A stretch of DNA of 64,000 nucleotides from Aspidiotus rigidus (lineage: Eukaryota > Arthropoda > Insecta > Hemiptera > Diaspididae), in the NCBI GenBank assembly GCA_035079385.1, contig JAVHKY010000003.1, positions 17,519,001-17,583,000 on the forward strand, read 5' to 3'. The notes beneath the pieces were generated by a model. It saw nothing but the letters and a program-made list of their open reading frames with translations. It was not told where the DNA came from and ran no database searches. A program made the position numbers and the translations under genes. Positions within the stretch are counted from its first letter, which is position 1. Each line of letters opens with the position of its first letter. Shown piece after piece: positions 30,238 through 43,800 of the stretch.

Positions 30238-33200
30238 AAAGGCTCTAGCCGGGTAAGGGGGGGGGGAATGGCCTTGGTCGGAAAATTTTCCAAATGTCCG
30301 TCAAAATGATGTCCCCAATGAGAAAACTCGAAATCCAAAAAATTGGACCCGTCCGCTCACCCACATGGTCTGCAGAGCCATATTTAGGCCTAAAATCCAA
30401 TGGCTATATCTCAGCCAATAATGATCGCACAGCGATGAAACTTGAGGACATTTTAGTATATGTGAACGTTCATCCATGGTATTTTTTTCAAACAAAACCA
30501 TTCATATTTTCCCTAGTTTCTAGCTATAACAAAACTTCAAATTCGAATAAAAAAAAAATTGGGGGGGAGGCACCTGGGGAAAATCATTAATTTGACGCGC
30601 CATACCCTCTACTACAACATACATGAGTACCATAGTCCTCGGTGAGGTGCAACATTCCCAAAAAAATCAATATTTAATGAATTTCTGTGATTTTTCCATG
30701 GATAGCGGGGTGAACTATGATTGCTACCGCAATAGACCGCGAGAAATCAATGGTCAATGTTCGAGGTGAAAAATACGCACTCCTCCGTGAGATGAAATGA
30801 GAATGTTGATAGACCAAAAATATATTTTTAGTATTTCGTTCATCGATTTGGTTAATTCTTATGTAAACACGTCCAACGCTGAGGTGGAGTACGTTAGATT
30901 GAGTAAAATAGTTGAAAAATTCTCCAGTTGCTGGAACAGTCTGAAAATAGTAGAGAAGTGAGAAAATCCACTTTTTCAACCTGGAGAACTGCGATTTTTC
31001 ATATATCCTTCATCAATTAGGTTCATTCTTAAGCAAACATGTCCGCCGAGTTTGGAAAAAATAGTCAAAAAATTCTCCAGTCGCTGGAACGTTCTGGAAG
31101 TGACAAATAATCGATCAAATCCACTTTTTCACCCTGGAGGACCGTGAGTTTTGGTATTTCATTCATCAATTAGGTCAGTTCTGACGAAAACATGTTCGAC
31201 GAGTTTGAAAAAAATAGTCCAAAAATTCTCCAGCCGCTGGAGCCTTCTGGAAACGACCAATAAACGAGAAAAATTACGGCTTCCTTAACGAAGTTAAACG
31301 AGGAACGCAGGGAACCTGTTTTATGATTCGAATGAGATTTGGTATTGAAAATTCAAGGAAGCCTAGATTTGGAGAAAGGTAGTAAAAAGAAGGCCTAGAC
31401 CAACTATTAGTGTTATATATAGTTGGATAAATCAGGTTCCTCGTTAAAATTTCCACTCTTGAGCCATATATGACAGGAGGAGGACTTGGAACAAAATTTT
31501 TCTAAGTCCCTCTCCTATCATATATGGCTCGAGAGTCGAAATTTTTTCAAGTCCCCCTCCTATCATATATAGCTCGAGAGTCGAAATTTTTCCAAGTCCC
31601 TCTCCTATCATCTACAGCTTGAGAGTCGAAATTTTTTCCAAGTCCCTCTCCTATCATATATGGCTCGAGAGTCGAAATTTTTCTAAGTCCCTCTCCTATC
31701 ATATATGGCTCGAGGGTCTAAATTTTTCTAAGTTTTTCGCTGGACGGCGCACGGCGCACGGCAGATTTCTCAAATAGCCCCCCATAAAACAGGTTCCCTG
31801 TTAAAATTCACTTTTTCACCCTGGATGACCGTGAGTTTTGGTATTGTGTAATTCGCTTCCATGGGCATGACGTAACGAGAATTTTCATGAATTCCCCCAC
31901 TCATTCAAATTCCGGGTCGTAGTTGTTCTCTCACCGCGGACTGACAACAGTAAAAATCTTTTTGGTATCATTTCCTTCGACTGGCATAACACAATAATCA
32001 TTTTTGCATACTCCCCTGCTTCGACTGACCGCGTGGCTATCACCATTCTCTCACCACGGACTCACACCTGAAAAACTCTTATCGCTATCATTCCCTTCCA
32101 TCCGCATAACAGAAGTAGATATCCTCGTTTTATCATTTCCAGACCGTTCCAGCGACTGGAGAATTTTTTGACCATTTTTTTTCAAACACGGCGAGCATGT
32201 GTACTTAAGAATTCACCTAATTGATGAACACAGTACCAAAACTCACAGTCTTCCAGGGTAAAAAAGTGGATTTTCTTGATTATTTGTCATTTCCAGAAGG
32301 TTCCAGCGGCTGGAGAATTTTTTGCCTATTTTTTTCGAACTCGGTGGATGTGTTTAAATGAGAATCGACCTAATTGATAAACACAATACCAAAACTCACG
32401 GTCCTCTAGGGTGAAAAAGTGGATTTTCTCGATTGTTTGTCATTTCCAGAAGGTTCCAGGGACTGGAGAATTTTTTGACCATTTTGTTCAAACACGGCGG
32501 ATGCGGTTACATGTGAATCGACCTAATTGATGAACACAATACCAAAACTCACAGTCCTCCAGGGTGAAAAAGTGAATTTTCTCGATTATTTGTCATTTCC
32601 AGAAGGTTCCAGCGACTGGAGAATTTTTTGACTATTTTTTCCAAACTCGGCGGACATGTTTACTTAAGAATCAACCTATTTGATGAAGGATATATGAAAA
32701 ATCGCTGTTCTCCAGGTTGAAAAAGTGGATTTTCTCACTTCTCTACTATTTTCAGACTGTTCCAGCAACTAAAGGATTTTTCAACTATTTTACTCAATCT
32801 AACGTACTCCACCTCAGCGGTAGACGTGTTTACATAAGAATTAACCAAATCGATAAACGAAATACTAAAGATATATTTTTGGTCTATCAACATTCCCATT
32901 TCATCTCACGGAGGAGTGCGTATTTTTCACCTCGAACCATTGACCATTGATTTCTCGCGGTCTATTGCGGTAGCAATCATAGTTCACCCCGCTATTCATG
33001 GAAAAATCACAGAAATTCATTAAATATTGATTTTTTTGGGAATGTTGCACCTCACCGAGGACTATGGTACTCATGTATGTTGTAGTAGAGGGTATGGCGC
33101 TTCAAATGAATGATTTTCCCCAGGTGCCCCTCCCCCAATTTTTTTTTAATTCGAGTTTGAAGTTTTGTTATAGCTAGAAACTAGGGAAAATATGAATGGT

Positions 33201-33457
33201 TTTTTTTGAAAAAAATACCATGGATGAACGTTCACATATACTAAAATATCCTCAAGTTTCATCGCTGTGCGATCATTATTGGCTGAGATATAGCCATTGG
33301 ATTTTAGGCCTAAATATGGCTCTGCAGACCATGTGGGTGAGCGGACGGGTTCAATTTTTTGGATTTCGAGTTTTCTCATTGGGGACATCATTTTGACGGA
33401 CATTTGGAAAATTTTCCGACCAAGGCTATTTTCCCCCCTTACCCGGCTAGAGCCTTT
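30238..33457. mobile_element. foldback element with ~1.0-1.3-kb inverted arms built of tandem units
   Basis: The outer 1 kb on the left (starting AAAGGCTCTAGCCGGGTAAG at 30238) is the reverse complement of the right end (CTAGAGCCTTT ending at 33457), with high identity. The inner halves of both arms are tandem units of about 150 bp, each with a CTCCAG(T/C)(C/T)GCTGGAA word, a CATCAATTAGGT word and a TTTTTCACCCTGGAGGACCG word (left: 30840-31265; right: about 32130-32690). ORFs at 30294-30590 (+) and 33523-33146 (-) are mirror images and have no known domain. An R-family repeat is inserted at 31273-31803. The shape recalls Drosophila FB/Galileo foldbacks, but I see no transposase and no clear target duplication. 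Confidence 0.8.
31273..31803. repeat. repeat family R, copy 4, inserted in the foldback element
   Basis: Starts with the ACGGCTTCCTTAACGAAG block and carries about six inverted ~44-bp units (CAAGTCCCTCTCCTATCATA...) at 31490-31740, then AAACAGGTTCCCTGTT. Foldback-unit sequence resumes directly on both sides, so the insertion is younger than the foldback arms. Confidence 0.7.
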
Positions 33458-34749
33458 CAGATTGAATTCAATTTTTCGCCTCATGCAACAGTCAATGTAA
33501 AAAAGTTCGTTTACTTTTCTCAAGTATCATCAAATTCAAATATCGAAAATTTTTTATGACACCGTAAGCGAGGAGGATATCAAATTTTCTCAAATTTACT
33601 ATCACGCCATGTTTTCAAAGTTCTACTGATCTACGATGAAAAGTTTCCCAACCCATCATTTCACATCCTATGTGGATTTTCTCTTTTCAATATTTCAAAT
33701 AACGACTTTTCCCCCGTAATTTTCTGCCAGTAGAAAAAATTCAAAACATCAACACTTAAAATTCTCATAAGGACGTTCTATTGAACTGTTTTTTTATTAT
33801 CGAATACAAAATAAGTTAACAGTTGCAAATTAGTAACTAGATGAAAGGATTACAAGTATTTCGAAGAATAATTTCATTCTCGACTTGAAAAGTGAATGGA
33901 TTAAAGAATGATTCGCGTTAGTCTTCGATTATTTAGGAAAATCATCGTAATACGCAATTAAAAACTTGATTACTTCATAAAAATACGAATTATTGAACGT
34001 TAAACAGTACAAAACGCAAGAAAAAACTCGATCACGTTGATAATGATTTGTATGGAAATGAAAAAATTCAAAAAATTTCACCATCTCACATATTTTTTCG
34101 ATTTATCGCAGATAATTTTCAAATAGTAAAAGACGATAGAGCGTACTACAAGAAAAAAGATAGAAAAAAAAAAAAAAAAAAATGTGTAGAAACATGGCAC
34201 TCTGTGAACGTTCTCACTCAATAACACACAACGAGCAGGACAGAATATCATCGTAATCGAGGTAATTAGGAGTAGAAGAAAAAAAAAAAAAAAAAAAAAG
34301 AAGAAACACATAACTATCTTCTCGAAGTTATTTCTACAATATAATAATATACGATGTACAAACTTACCACTAATATCACGTTTCAGGGAGACTATATAAA
34401 TAGTATGAATTCGTTCTGATTTCTTTCCTAATTTTACAAATTTTTGAAAAATTTCATTAGCAAAATTGAACAGAAAAAAAAAGAAAAAAGAAAAAAAAAA
34501 AACAGAAAAACAAAAACGTAATTTCATTATAGCAAGATCAAAAATTCGATTGCTAGTAACAATAAGGATCACACACGTTGAAAAAATTCGTATCAAAAAA
34601 ACTAATACTAACACGAAAAGAAAATACTGAATAAATAAAAAGACGAAAAATGAGAAAAAAAAAGAGAAAAGAATATAAATAGGAGGGTTAATCGAAGTTA
34701 ATGCTCTTATAATTTAAAGTTTGGTAAAGACGTCCGTCCGTATTGGATT
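33458..34749. other. intergenic or 3' flank of the spectraplakin gene
   Basis: AT-rich, with poly-A runs at 34162-34181, 34280-34299 and 34470-34503. It should hold the spectraplakin 3'UTR (minus strand). No other gene seen. Confidence 0.4.
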
Positions 34750-34888
34750 TTATAAACGGAATGGAGCACGAAGATCAGTCGGCGTTGGTGTCTTCGAATT
34801 TTTTCTAGAACTATCGGATGCCGTGGATGATTTACGTTGTAATCGACTGCCAGATGCTGGAGTCGAGCTTCCGGACGGGGTCTTAAGT
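34750..34888 (-). CDS. shot: spectraplakin last exon
   Basis: Acceptor GTCGACAG; one base completes the Arg codon from the previous exon, then [20 protein letters not shown] and [20 protein letters not shown] to the stop. Thr-Pro and Ser-rich, basic, as expected for the end of a spectraplakin tail. Confidence 0.88.
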
Positions 34889-37800
34889 CTGTCGACGAGG
34901 AAAACAAAAATGCGTATTATAATCGAGTGACGAGTAATCAATATTAGACATAACAGAAACACAAAAGCAAACAATGAATGAATAATGACGAACAAAATGT
35001 GGGAATAGAACGCATATACTCAGGAACACTGGGCTTCGATTTCAAATATTATTTGGCAGAATTACCTTATTGAAAGAGGTATATGGCTGGAAGACGGAGT
35101 AGGAAGGTTTGAATTCTGACTGCAAGGTTAGCATGATGACAGAACACAAAAATATTTTAAATGTTAGTAATTTCCAACATCCACACGTAACATAGGTACA
35201 TAGATCAGATTTGCCTCAAATCACACAAATAAGCTACAAATGGTCGGAATAAAAGCGCGCGAACACTACTTGAATTTTGGGAGACCTATATTTTATAGTA
35301 TGTTGAGCGATCAATATTTGCGAAACGTCAAATTAAAAAGGAGAGGCTTTTTCAGTTCTCACCGCGATACAGAAAATTCGATGAATTGATAAAGAGTTGA
35401 TTGAAAAATAAAAATTAAGAAAAAAAAATTATGTACGAGCAGTTATTTCTAAGACGTTTGAAAACGATAAACGTAAGATACGAGCAGTACTATTCTCCAG
35501 AATTGGTTAAATTGAACACTGTCCAGCATGAAGTTTTGGTGAGATACTGAGAAGCACTTCTCCCTTTCCGCGGAAAATATTCTCAACTATAATTAGAGAT
35601 CCTTCATCAAAAATACATAAATCGAAAATGATAAAGAGAGATAGATAATGTGCATTTTTAAACGCGGAAAGGGCACTGAAATTTGTTTAAAACTACATAA
35701 AACGAAAATCAAAGAGAGTGGACTTGAATACGTGCTCGGAAGTCCACCATGCAGGGTTCACGTCTAAAATAATGTATAACGCAGGTCTACACGGTCACGT
35801 ATTTAATCGAGGCACAAAGCTCACAAAACACGAAGCGCACACAACACAAACACGTAGGAAAAGTGTATAATATCTTTACCCAGAGGACGAAGAAGATATA
35901 GATAATTGTTGCGAAGTATCCGTAGAGGAATTTCCAACGTAAACCGGTATCCTTGAACTAATATAATAATAGGCAGGCATCAATATCTTGTAAAATTTTC
36001 CCCATTCAACTATCTACTGCAATTATTACACTAATATTCTCCAGGTATTAGAATTTCGGATTCCAACAAAGGAAAATTTCCTTAGTCTTCTCTTTGAGGA
36101 TTATTATTATTTTTTTTTTTTAATTCTTAAATATCTGTTTCCAACTTGATTACGGTTATTCAATTTACTCCCATTTTAACAAAACAACCTTAAAATTGTT
36201 CTCTTGCCCAGCTCTCGAAAACATTCGGTTTCACCACTCTGTCTCTTCCTGGACTACAACTCCTTCTCAAACTATCATGAAAAAATCACCTCCAATTTTC
36301 CTATTTCTACAACACGACCTAATTCATATTCGTTCTTATTGTCTCTATCTGCCCACATCAAGCCCGGTAGTTTGCAAGGCTCGTTAATTGAAAAAAAAAA
36401 AAAAAAAAATTCCGGCAAACTTTTTGAGATATTTTGAAATTTCCGAAGGGAAAATAAAAAGTAGAAAAATGTGACACAAAGTCATAAGATCATTTACAAT
36501 CTAGAATTTCAACTGAATAATGTCTTGTAACAATTTGAATAGAATATCTCACAGGGTGTCTACTAAATGTACAATTCAAAAATTCATGACTTTTTCATGA
36601 CTTTCTAATGACGTTTTCATAGCAATTTTCATGATCTTTTTCCTTAATTTGTTGAACAACTTTCATTTGCTGTAATTTTTTTGCATTATTTAATGAATGA
36701 TAAATAATTTTGCAAGAATCTCACGACCATAAACAAAAATTCATGACTTTTTCATGACTTTTATGACTTTCATGACCACTGGCTAAAATTCATGACTTTT
36801 TTATGACTTTCATGACTTGTAGACACCCTGATCTCATGATAGTTATGCTCTACTTATGAAACAACTTTCCAAACTGTTTGGGTAAAAGACAATAACTATT
36901 TGAGGCAGGTTGTTGAAGCCTTTTAGTAAAAATACTATGATGTGACCCACCCATCTACTCACCCACAATGATCAGTATTAATTAGCATAACTACAGTCAA
37001 CAGTTACAAACAATTTGTTAGACAAATATCAAATAGTTACCTAGAATTAGTTGCGGATAATGTAGGTATACTGGATGCTCTATGCATGGCAGAACCAGAC
37101 CTATGAAAAATGTTATCAGTAACAAATGGGCTGGGTTAGTAGGGTTAATTTAATCTCATAATATATTATAATCAAACTACAATACGACCAATACATATAT
37201 GCGTCTTTTGTTATACTAAATTTCTACACATTGATTAAAATTCCCCATATTATCATCTAATTTCAGTTTGATTTTAAATCTGTATTAAACAACTCAACAA
37301 TTGAATTTTTTTGTTTGATTATAAATTTAAAAATGTGATTTTACAAGTATTTCAAAAACTAAGATCCAATTTGTTTTCCTTTTTTTTTTTTTTTTTGCTA
37401 CCAGGAGTAGTCAAATAAAATATAAAAAATGTTATACTTTCAGAACAATTGTATGGATGGCAGAGGTCAAAAAGCAATGAAGAGGTACATGTTGCAATAG
37501 CGTACTTCTTGTATATAAGATAAGGATACTCTTTTGTTGTTAGTTCAGATTATATCATTGTCACTTAGTCTGTTTTTGCATGTAGCTCAGGTTTCTGTGA
37601 CATCAATTTTGTTCCAGATAGATTCCCATTGTTTGTCAAAATATAGGTAGTCAACTTGAAAGTAATATTTTGAAGTGATTTTGCAAAATTAATCAAAAGT
37701 ACTTATTTACGCAAATGAATTGTACAGAATTTGTGGATTATGATGATATATATTTAATACATTGAAAAATATTGAAATCATCAAAGGATGTGAATATTTC

Positions 37801-40800
37801 ACTTTCAAAAATGGCGTCAATGAAACACAAAATACTGCACTGTACAGTTTTGATAATGTTAATATTGTGACCATATAATTGCAAACTGTAAAAATTAAGC
37901 TTTCTTTTGATGTATGATATTAAGAATAACTTCAATAGATAATCAAAGGAAATACTGTCTATGAGCAATTAGTTGATGACTGTCAGGAATGTGTTTTTGT
38001 TTGTGTTGCCCATTTACAAAACGTGCCTTGTTGTTGCAAATAGCATTTGCAGACCTTGTGCGCCAACTGCCATCTAATCCTCTTTGTTCACGCCTACGTC
38101 ACAGCATTGTTGTATTCAAAATAATTTCGAGATTTGTGATCGATGGTGCTTAGGGAAAGTAAACAAACTTTTTTTACACGGACTTTTTCATAAGAAGAAA
38201 AATTGAATTCGATCATTTGCTCATATTTGAATAGAAGAATAAAGTGAGAAACGAAAAATACATTCTCAAATACTTGAGATCTTCCAGATCTTGATTATCA
38301 ACGTTGAATTCCTTATTTATTTCTCATTTTGAAATTAATACTAACACATGATCAAAATGTTCCCTATGTATTCTTATGGGAGTCGATAATGTTCTAAGCA
38401 CCATCGCATGATACTATCGCAGAATATCGCGCACTATCGATCAAAATTGCTCGATGTTAGCAGTTAGTGACGTCACGTGAACAAAGAGGATTGATCAGAC
38501 TGTAGGAACTTATTATCTTGGAAAAACATTTCTCAAGTACTGTTCTCCTGGTCTTGGTGATTATGAGATACTTAAACCTCAATTTTGTTAGAGGAATCAA
38601 CCAAAGTGTAGCTCTTGAATTGTGGGCAACGTCACAGAAACCTAGGCTATTGCCGACTATATTATGTTAAAAACAAGTGATAACTAGATAAACTCAAACA
38701 TAAACATCTAGCATGAACCTTTCTTCATCACAAGTCATAAGTTCATAATGATTCGATATTAGTTAAATGGATAATTTGTAATTGTGAGGAATATTGCGTT
38801 TGATTCATCATCATAGTTCCAGAAAATTGCAAATAAAATGTTTAAAGAATATCAAATCTATTAAACTTTTCATAGAAGGTGAACAAAGGAAAATTCAAGT
38901 TAGATTTTCACATTGAAATTTATCTAACAGTCATTTGGTTTCAACACAATAATTGCAATGGGCAAAAACCAAAAGAACAGTTCAAGAGTATTCTCAGAAC
39001 ATGTACAAGAAGTCTGACATTTTATTGCAGAACGTGTTACTATAGACCGAGTTATCGTGACGGCACACCGTGATTTTATGACGTGATCATAGGGCAAAGG
39101 TACCCAAAATTCATACGAATTCATCCAATCGCGAATTTGCTCCCCATAAGAAAAGCACAAGGAGCATTTGATCACATTGTATTAATCAAGAATGAGACAG
39201 GATTGAGGGGAGAAATGATTATTTTCAAAAGCCGACTATCTCACGCATTATAAATATCAACTTTTTTCTCCTCAATCCTTTCTAATTTTCATTTAATTCC
39301 ATACTAATCTTGGCTCCCCGTGCTTTTCTTATGGGAGCAAAAAAGCGATTGGAACAATTCGACCTACTATCGATAAGTATTGTTGTTATCAGAAATAACT
39401 CGGTCTATTACTTGACTACTTTTTGCCATCTATATGATGTTCTGAAAATAAAATAATTGCTCACATTTTACGTGATTATTCAGAAACGGATGTAATAGCG
39501 GCAGTTTATAGGATAGCTGTCCAGTAAATGTTATTATTTAGTCAATCTTTGACTCTAGATTACAGTCACTACACTAATACCAGAAACTCCGCAAGAAAAT
39601 AATATATAGAAATACATTGAGCGCTATCAGAGCATTGCAGCCGTATCATACAGCTTAGACTTTCAGCTCAAACTTAGAACCTTGAAAAATACAACTTTGG
39701 CTTTGGCTTTTGGCTTACCTAAATACCTAAAAAATACAGCTGACTTTCGGCTTTTGGCTCTAGCTTCCGGCTGTTTTGATTAAACACTCCGGCTTTTGAC
39801 TTAAACTTACGACCTTGAAAAATATAGCTTCGGCTTTGGCTTTCAGCTTGAAAAAAACATGAATAATACAGCTGGCTTTCGGCTTTAGCTTTCGGCTGGC
39901 TGCAATGCTCTGACTCTCTGAGCGCTATTGCTCGTTGCGCTGTTTTCAATTTATTGGAAAGTAGTATTAATCTCAACCACCAGCGACACTATCAATTTAG
40001 GTAACACCCTGAGTTAGGGATAATCCCTGCCGATAGAGTACAAAAATTCATGAGAATTTCTGGTATTGGTCGCCAGAGCATTGCAGCCAGCCAAAAGCCG
40101 AAGCCGAAAGATAGCTGTGTTTTCTATCATGAAGCCGAAAGCTTCAGCCAATACGTGGGCAGCCGTATCTCTGAGAAAGCTGTAAAAAGCCGTATGCTTA
40201 TGGCTGGCTTTTGGCTTTTTCCAAAAAGTAAAAATCCAAAAAACTAAGATAGCAAATAGGTCAACAAAGAAGAAACGTGGTTTCTGAGCTGACGTTTCTG
40301 CCGGATCTGGACTTATTTCAACTTTTTCGTGCAGATTTTATTCTTATCAGATCTGTACTAGCAAGGATGCACGGTAGCATCATTCTTTTCCATTTTTTTG
40401 TATTATTAAAAATTTATTTCGCGTCATTAATTTTGTGATTCTTGAACTTGAATTGAATATCCATGTTCAATTGTTCCATGCAAATAAAAATGTTCTTGGA
40501 ATGTAACATTATGATTATGACAACTAGGGGCATAACCAGGAATGTAATACCGATACATAACAAATTGAAAAAAAAATTAACAAAATGAATTAAAAAATAA
40601 AAATAATGGCATAGGCGCATACCATAATAGTACGAGAAAATTGATTGTATTTCATGGTACCTCGAGGCTGTGCTTAGCATTAGTATCTCTTTTAAAAATC
40701 TCAGGTTCAGTGCTCGACAGGTTTTCAGCTCTTGCATGGATAAAGGGATAATAACTATAATATAACTATAAGAGTTTACTTGGAGATAACTGCCTTAGCA

Positions 40801-43800
40801 ATTGAGGAGGTATCTGTAAAAAGGGCCTCCGCAAGGAAATTTTTGAAATTGAAAAATGAATTTAAAGTTTTGGATGAATATAACTTTGCAACAATAAGTT
40901 TAATCAAAAAAAGTGTAAGAAGAAAAATTGAAGAGCAACTCTTTTTCTATAAAATGCAATAATTAGATTGTCAATCTGTTGAATAGTAAATTCATAAAGA
41001 ACGGAAGGAAAAAAGATGGCGGAGGCCCTTCTTGCAGAGAAAGGATAAAATCCCATATAAGCCCATACAAAAAAAAAAAAAAAAAAAATTGAAAAATATG
41101 GGCATTGAACTGAAACGTCCAAAAATCATGATTTCGGTAAAAAGGGCCTCCGCTCGACGAAGGCCCTGCGGAGGCCCTTTTTACAGATAACTCCTCAATT
41201 GCGACTTCAAATGGTGTAAATTTGTTAATTTGCCAACCAACCGTGTTGTCAAGAAATATTTAACAGCTGAAAGCCAGCTGTAAAACAGCCGAAAGCCAGC
41301 TCTATTTTGAAAAAAGCCAAAAGCTGGAAGCCAAAGTTGCATTTTTCAAGGTTCTAAGTTTAAGCTGAAAGTCTAAGCTGTATGATACGGCTGCAATTCT
41401 CTGTTGGTCGCTACAAATTAAAGAATAGGGCGTGTTTCTTCACTACCACTTATTCATGTCCAACCTCATCTTAACATGGGGCAAGAGGATTCTTCATAGT
41501 TCAAAACCATTCATTTAATCAACTGCACAACAAATTTTCATGGTAAAAGCTCAAGAGAGAGAGAGAGAAATTCTCAATTATTTATAAATACAATCTTCTA
41601 GTTTTTCATTGATTTTAAAATATATGTCAGGTTTTTTGAAGTTTTTTTTTTTTTTCAACTTATGGGAAATAATATTTGTTATGTTGTTATTAAGGGCGGG
41701 TGGCAGATTGTCGTTTTCACAGAGAATTATAAAATTTCTTTAGTCATCAGGCACATGCAATTTATTGAACATACTATCAATATCATCTGTACCATGCTCA
41801 TGAACGTACCTGCTATCGGAAACGGGACTAGCAATACCGGATGGAGATCTTGTATTACTGCTCAAGGATCCATTCCAAGTAGGCTTTCTCGACGACATAC
41901 TGCTACCAGCTTTAGATGTAGACGCACGTCTCGGAATTCTACTTGGCGTACCATCATCTAATCGATAGAAAAATGCACATTTGATAATAATTATTCTTTC
42001 ACTCACAACTCATATACACAGGACTCAGGGCTCACCTGTACTATCGAGCGAAAGATTGGATCCATGTCTACTGGGAGGTTTGCTACCGTGTCTGCTCGCT
42101 GGTCGACTGTTGCCTCGACTACCGGGTAGACTACCACCTGAAATTGACCTTGGTTACAATTCTGGACTAAATAATACGAGTATTTCATACAAACACAATA
42201 TAATTCACCTTTGAACAAGGTAGGCGTAGCCCTCCTCACAGGAGTACGCAGATACGGTGATGTTTCGGTATCGCTCAATGAATCTGGGGTGCCGATATTT
42301 CGATTGATAGTCTTTCCAAGTGGTACGCTACGAACAGTACGTTCTCGAATCTAATCGAAGGAACGAAAATATCATTATAGAAAATAAATTTTACGTTCCT
42401 TCATACGCCTACAGTGTTTGTACTCGTTAACCCACACACGCACACACGTTACGGCCACACGCTTACCATTTGCCCGAAGGGAAAATATCAGGAATATAGA
42501 AATGAATTGACTTTACCGAGAATGTGGTCTGCTGTCTGGGATTACCCATTGCTATCGGATAGCAACACGGTAGGTCTTCGTGCTGTCGCAAACTTTCGAA
42601 AATTGGCATCAACTGGCTCAGAAATTCTTCGGCTAATAAAAGGAAACGTAACATACGTATGACGATGAGAAAGCGCGCCAATCAAATAAGACAGCGGCTT
42701 TCTAGGGTTTTTGCCTCGTCACCCGCAGGACCAGTTCGAAGAGCAGACCAATTTCCTCATCCCATAAGGCACAATATAGAAGGAAGTCGAGGATGCGTAC
42801 TTTTTACACGCTTTATTCCTAATTGAAAGCAAATTACAGCCCATCCAACACCTGCTGCTTACTCGCTCCACTTTATAACCCTTCAAAACTTTACAACTTA
42901 GTATACAACTCTCGTAACACTGTACAGAATTTCAATTCTCGTTCAACGCACATTTTTAGTAACCATCGAAAATACAAACCTTCGTTATCGGTCCTGTGTT
43001 CGAAGCGAACAATTTCTGTCTGTCAAGAGCGTTGTGCTTTGGCTTGAACGCGGACATACTTTGCGACACACCGTCAGCCAGTATGAACTGTTCCCTCAAC
43101 TCGATATTTGTTCGACCTTTAGCTACGGATGTTTACGAATTCGATCGTGACCAGGCACAGCAATTATTGATCGAGAATTTGGCGCGTATATAGCACAGAG
43201 GAAGGAGTTCGGAGGATAATCATTATCGTCGCAAGAACGGGAGGAAAAATAGAAAGAAAAAGAAAAAAAAAAAAAAATAGCACACAAAACAAAAATTAAA
43301 CGTGAAATAAAAATACAAAACAAAACGTGTTCGAAACGAGCGATAAAAATAAAAATGATCGTGTATAAATAAATAAAAAATAGTACAATACGATGAAAAC
43401 CGAAGTAGAGTATGCTAAAATTACCGTGCAAATAAATACAAAAAGCGATACAAAATCAGATGAGTTAGATTTGAAAGTTAGAAAGGGAATAGTGTAGTGA
43501 AAAGAGTTCGTCATCGTGAGGGGATGAGGCACAGTTGGTGATGGAGAATGATAACGGACTGGCTTCACAAAAGGAATTTCCCAGAAAAGAACCCAGTATA
43601 CGTGTAGTTTGATCATAGACAATTTTCTCAGGTATGTCTTTTTCCAAGAGTTCACTATCAAAATTTCTCCTTGAACTAGGTCAGAGATCTTACCTCCATC
43701 TTTCCAAAAGCGTGATTTAGGTCCGAGCCCTCCTTCCAGCCTCGGAAACATAATTTACCGGATGGATGGCACGTATGTACCAGCAGGGGGACCACTCGGA

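Noticed and set aside
30294..33523. Mirror ORFs in the foldback arms (98 and 125 residues)
   Set aside because: Present because the arms are identical; no domain, poor codon sense, ends in low-complexity sequence.
34078..34614. 178-residue minus-strand ORF with Phe runs
   Set aside because: Built on poly-A tracts; hydrophobic low complexity; lies past the spectraplakin stop.
39628..41403. CRISPR-like array from the regular AGCCGAAAGC words
   Set aside because: Spacing is irregular, words occur on both strands and lie inside elements with hAT target duplications in an animal genome.
43123..43751. Minus-strand ORFs of 102 and 151 residues upstream of the spectraplakin tail exon
   Set aside because: Hydrophobic frames over A-rich intron; the one at 43123-43431 stops right at the acceptor and shows no homology.
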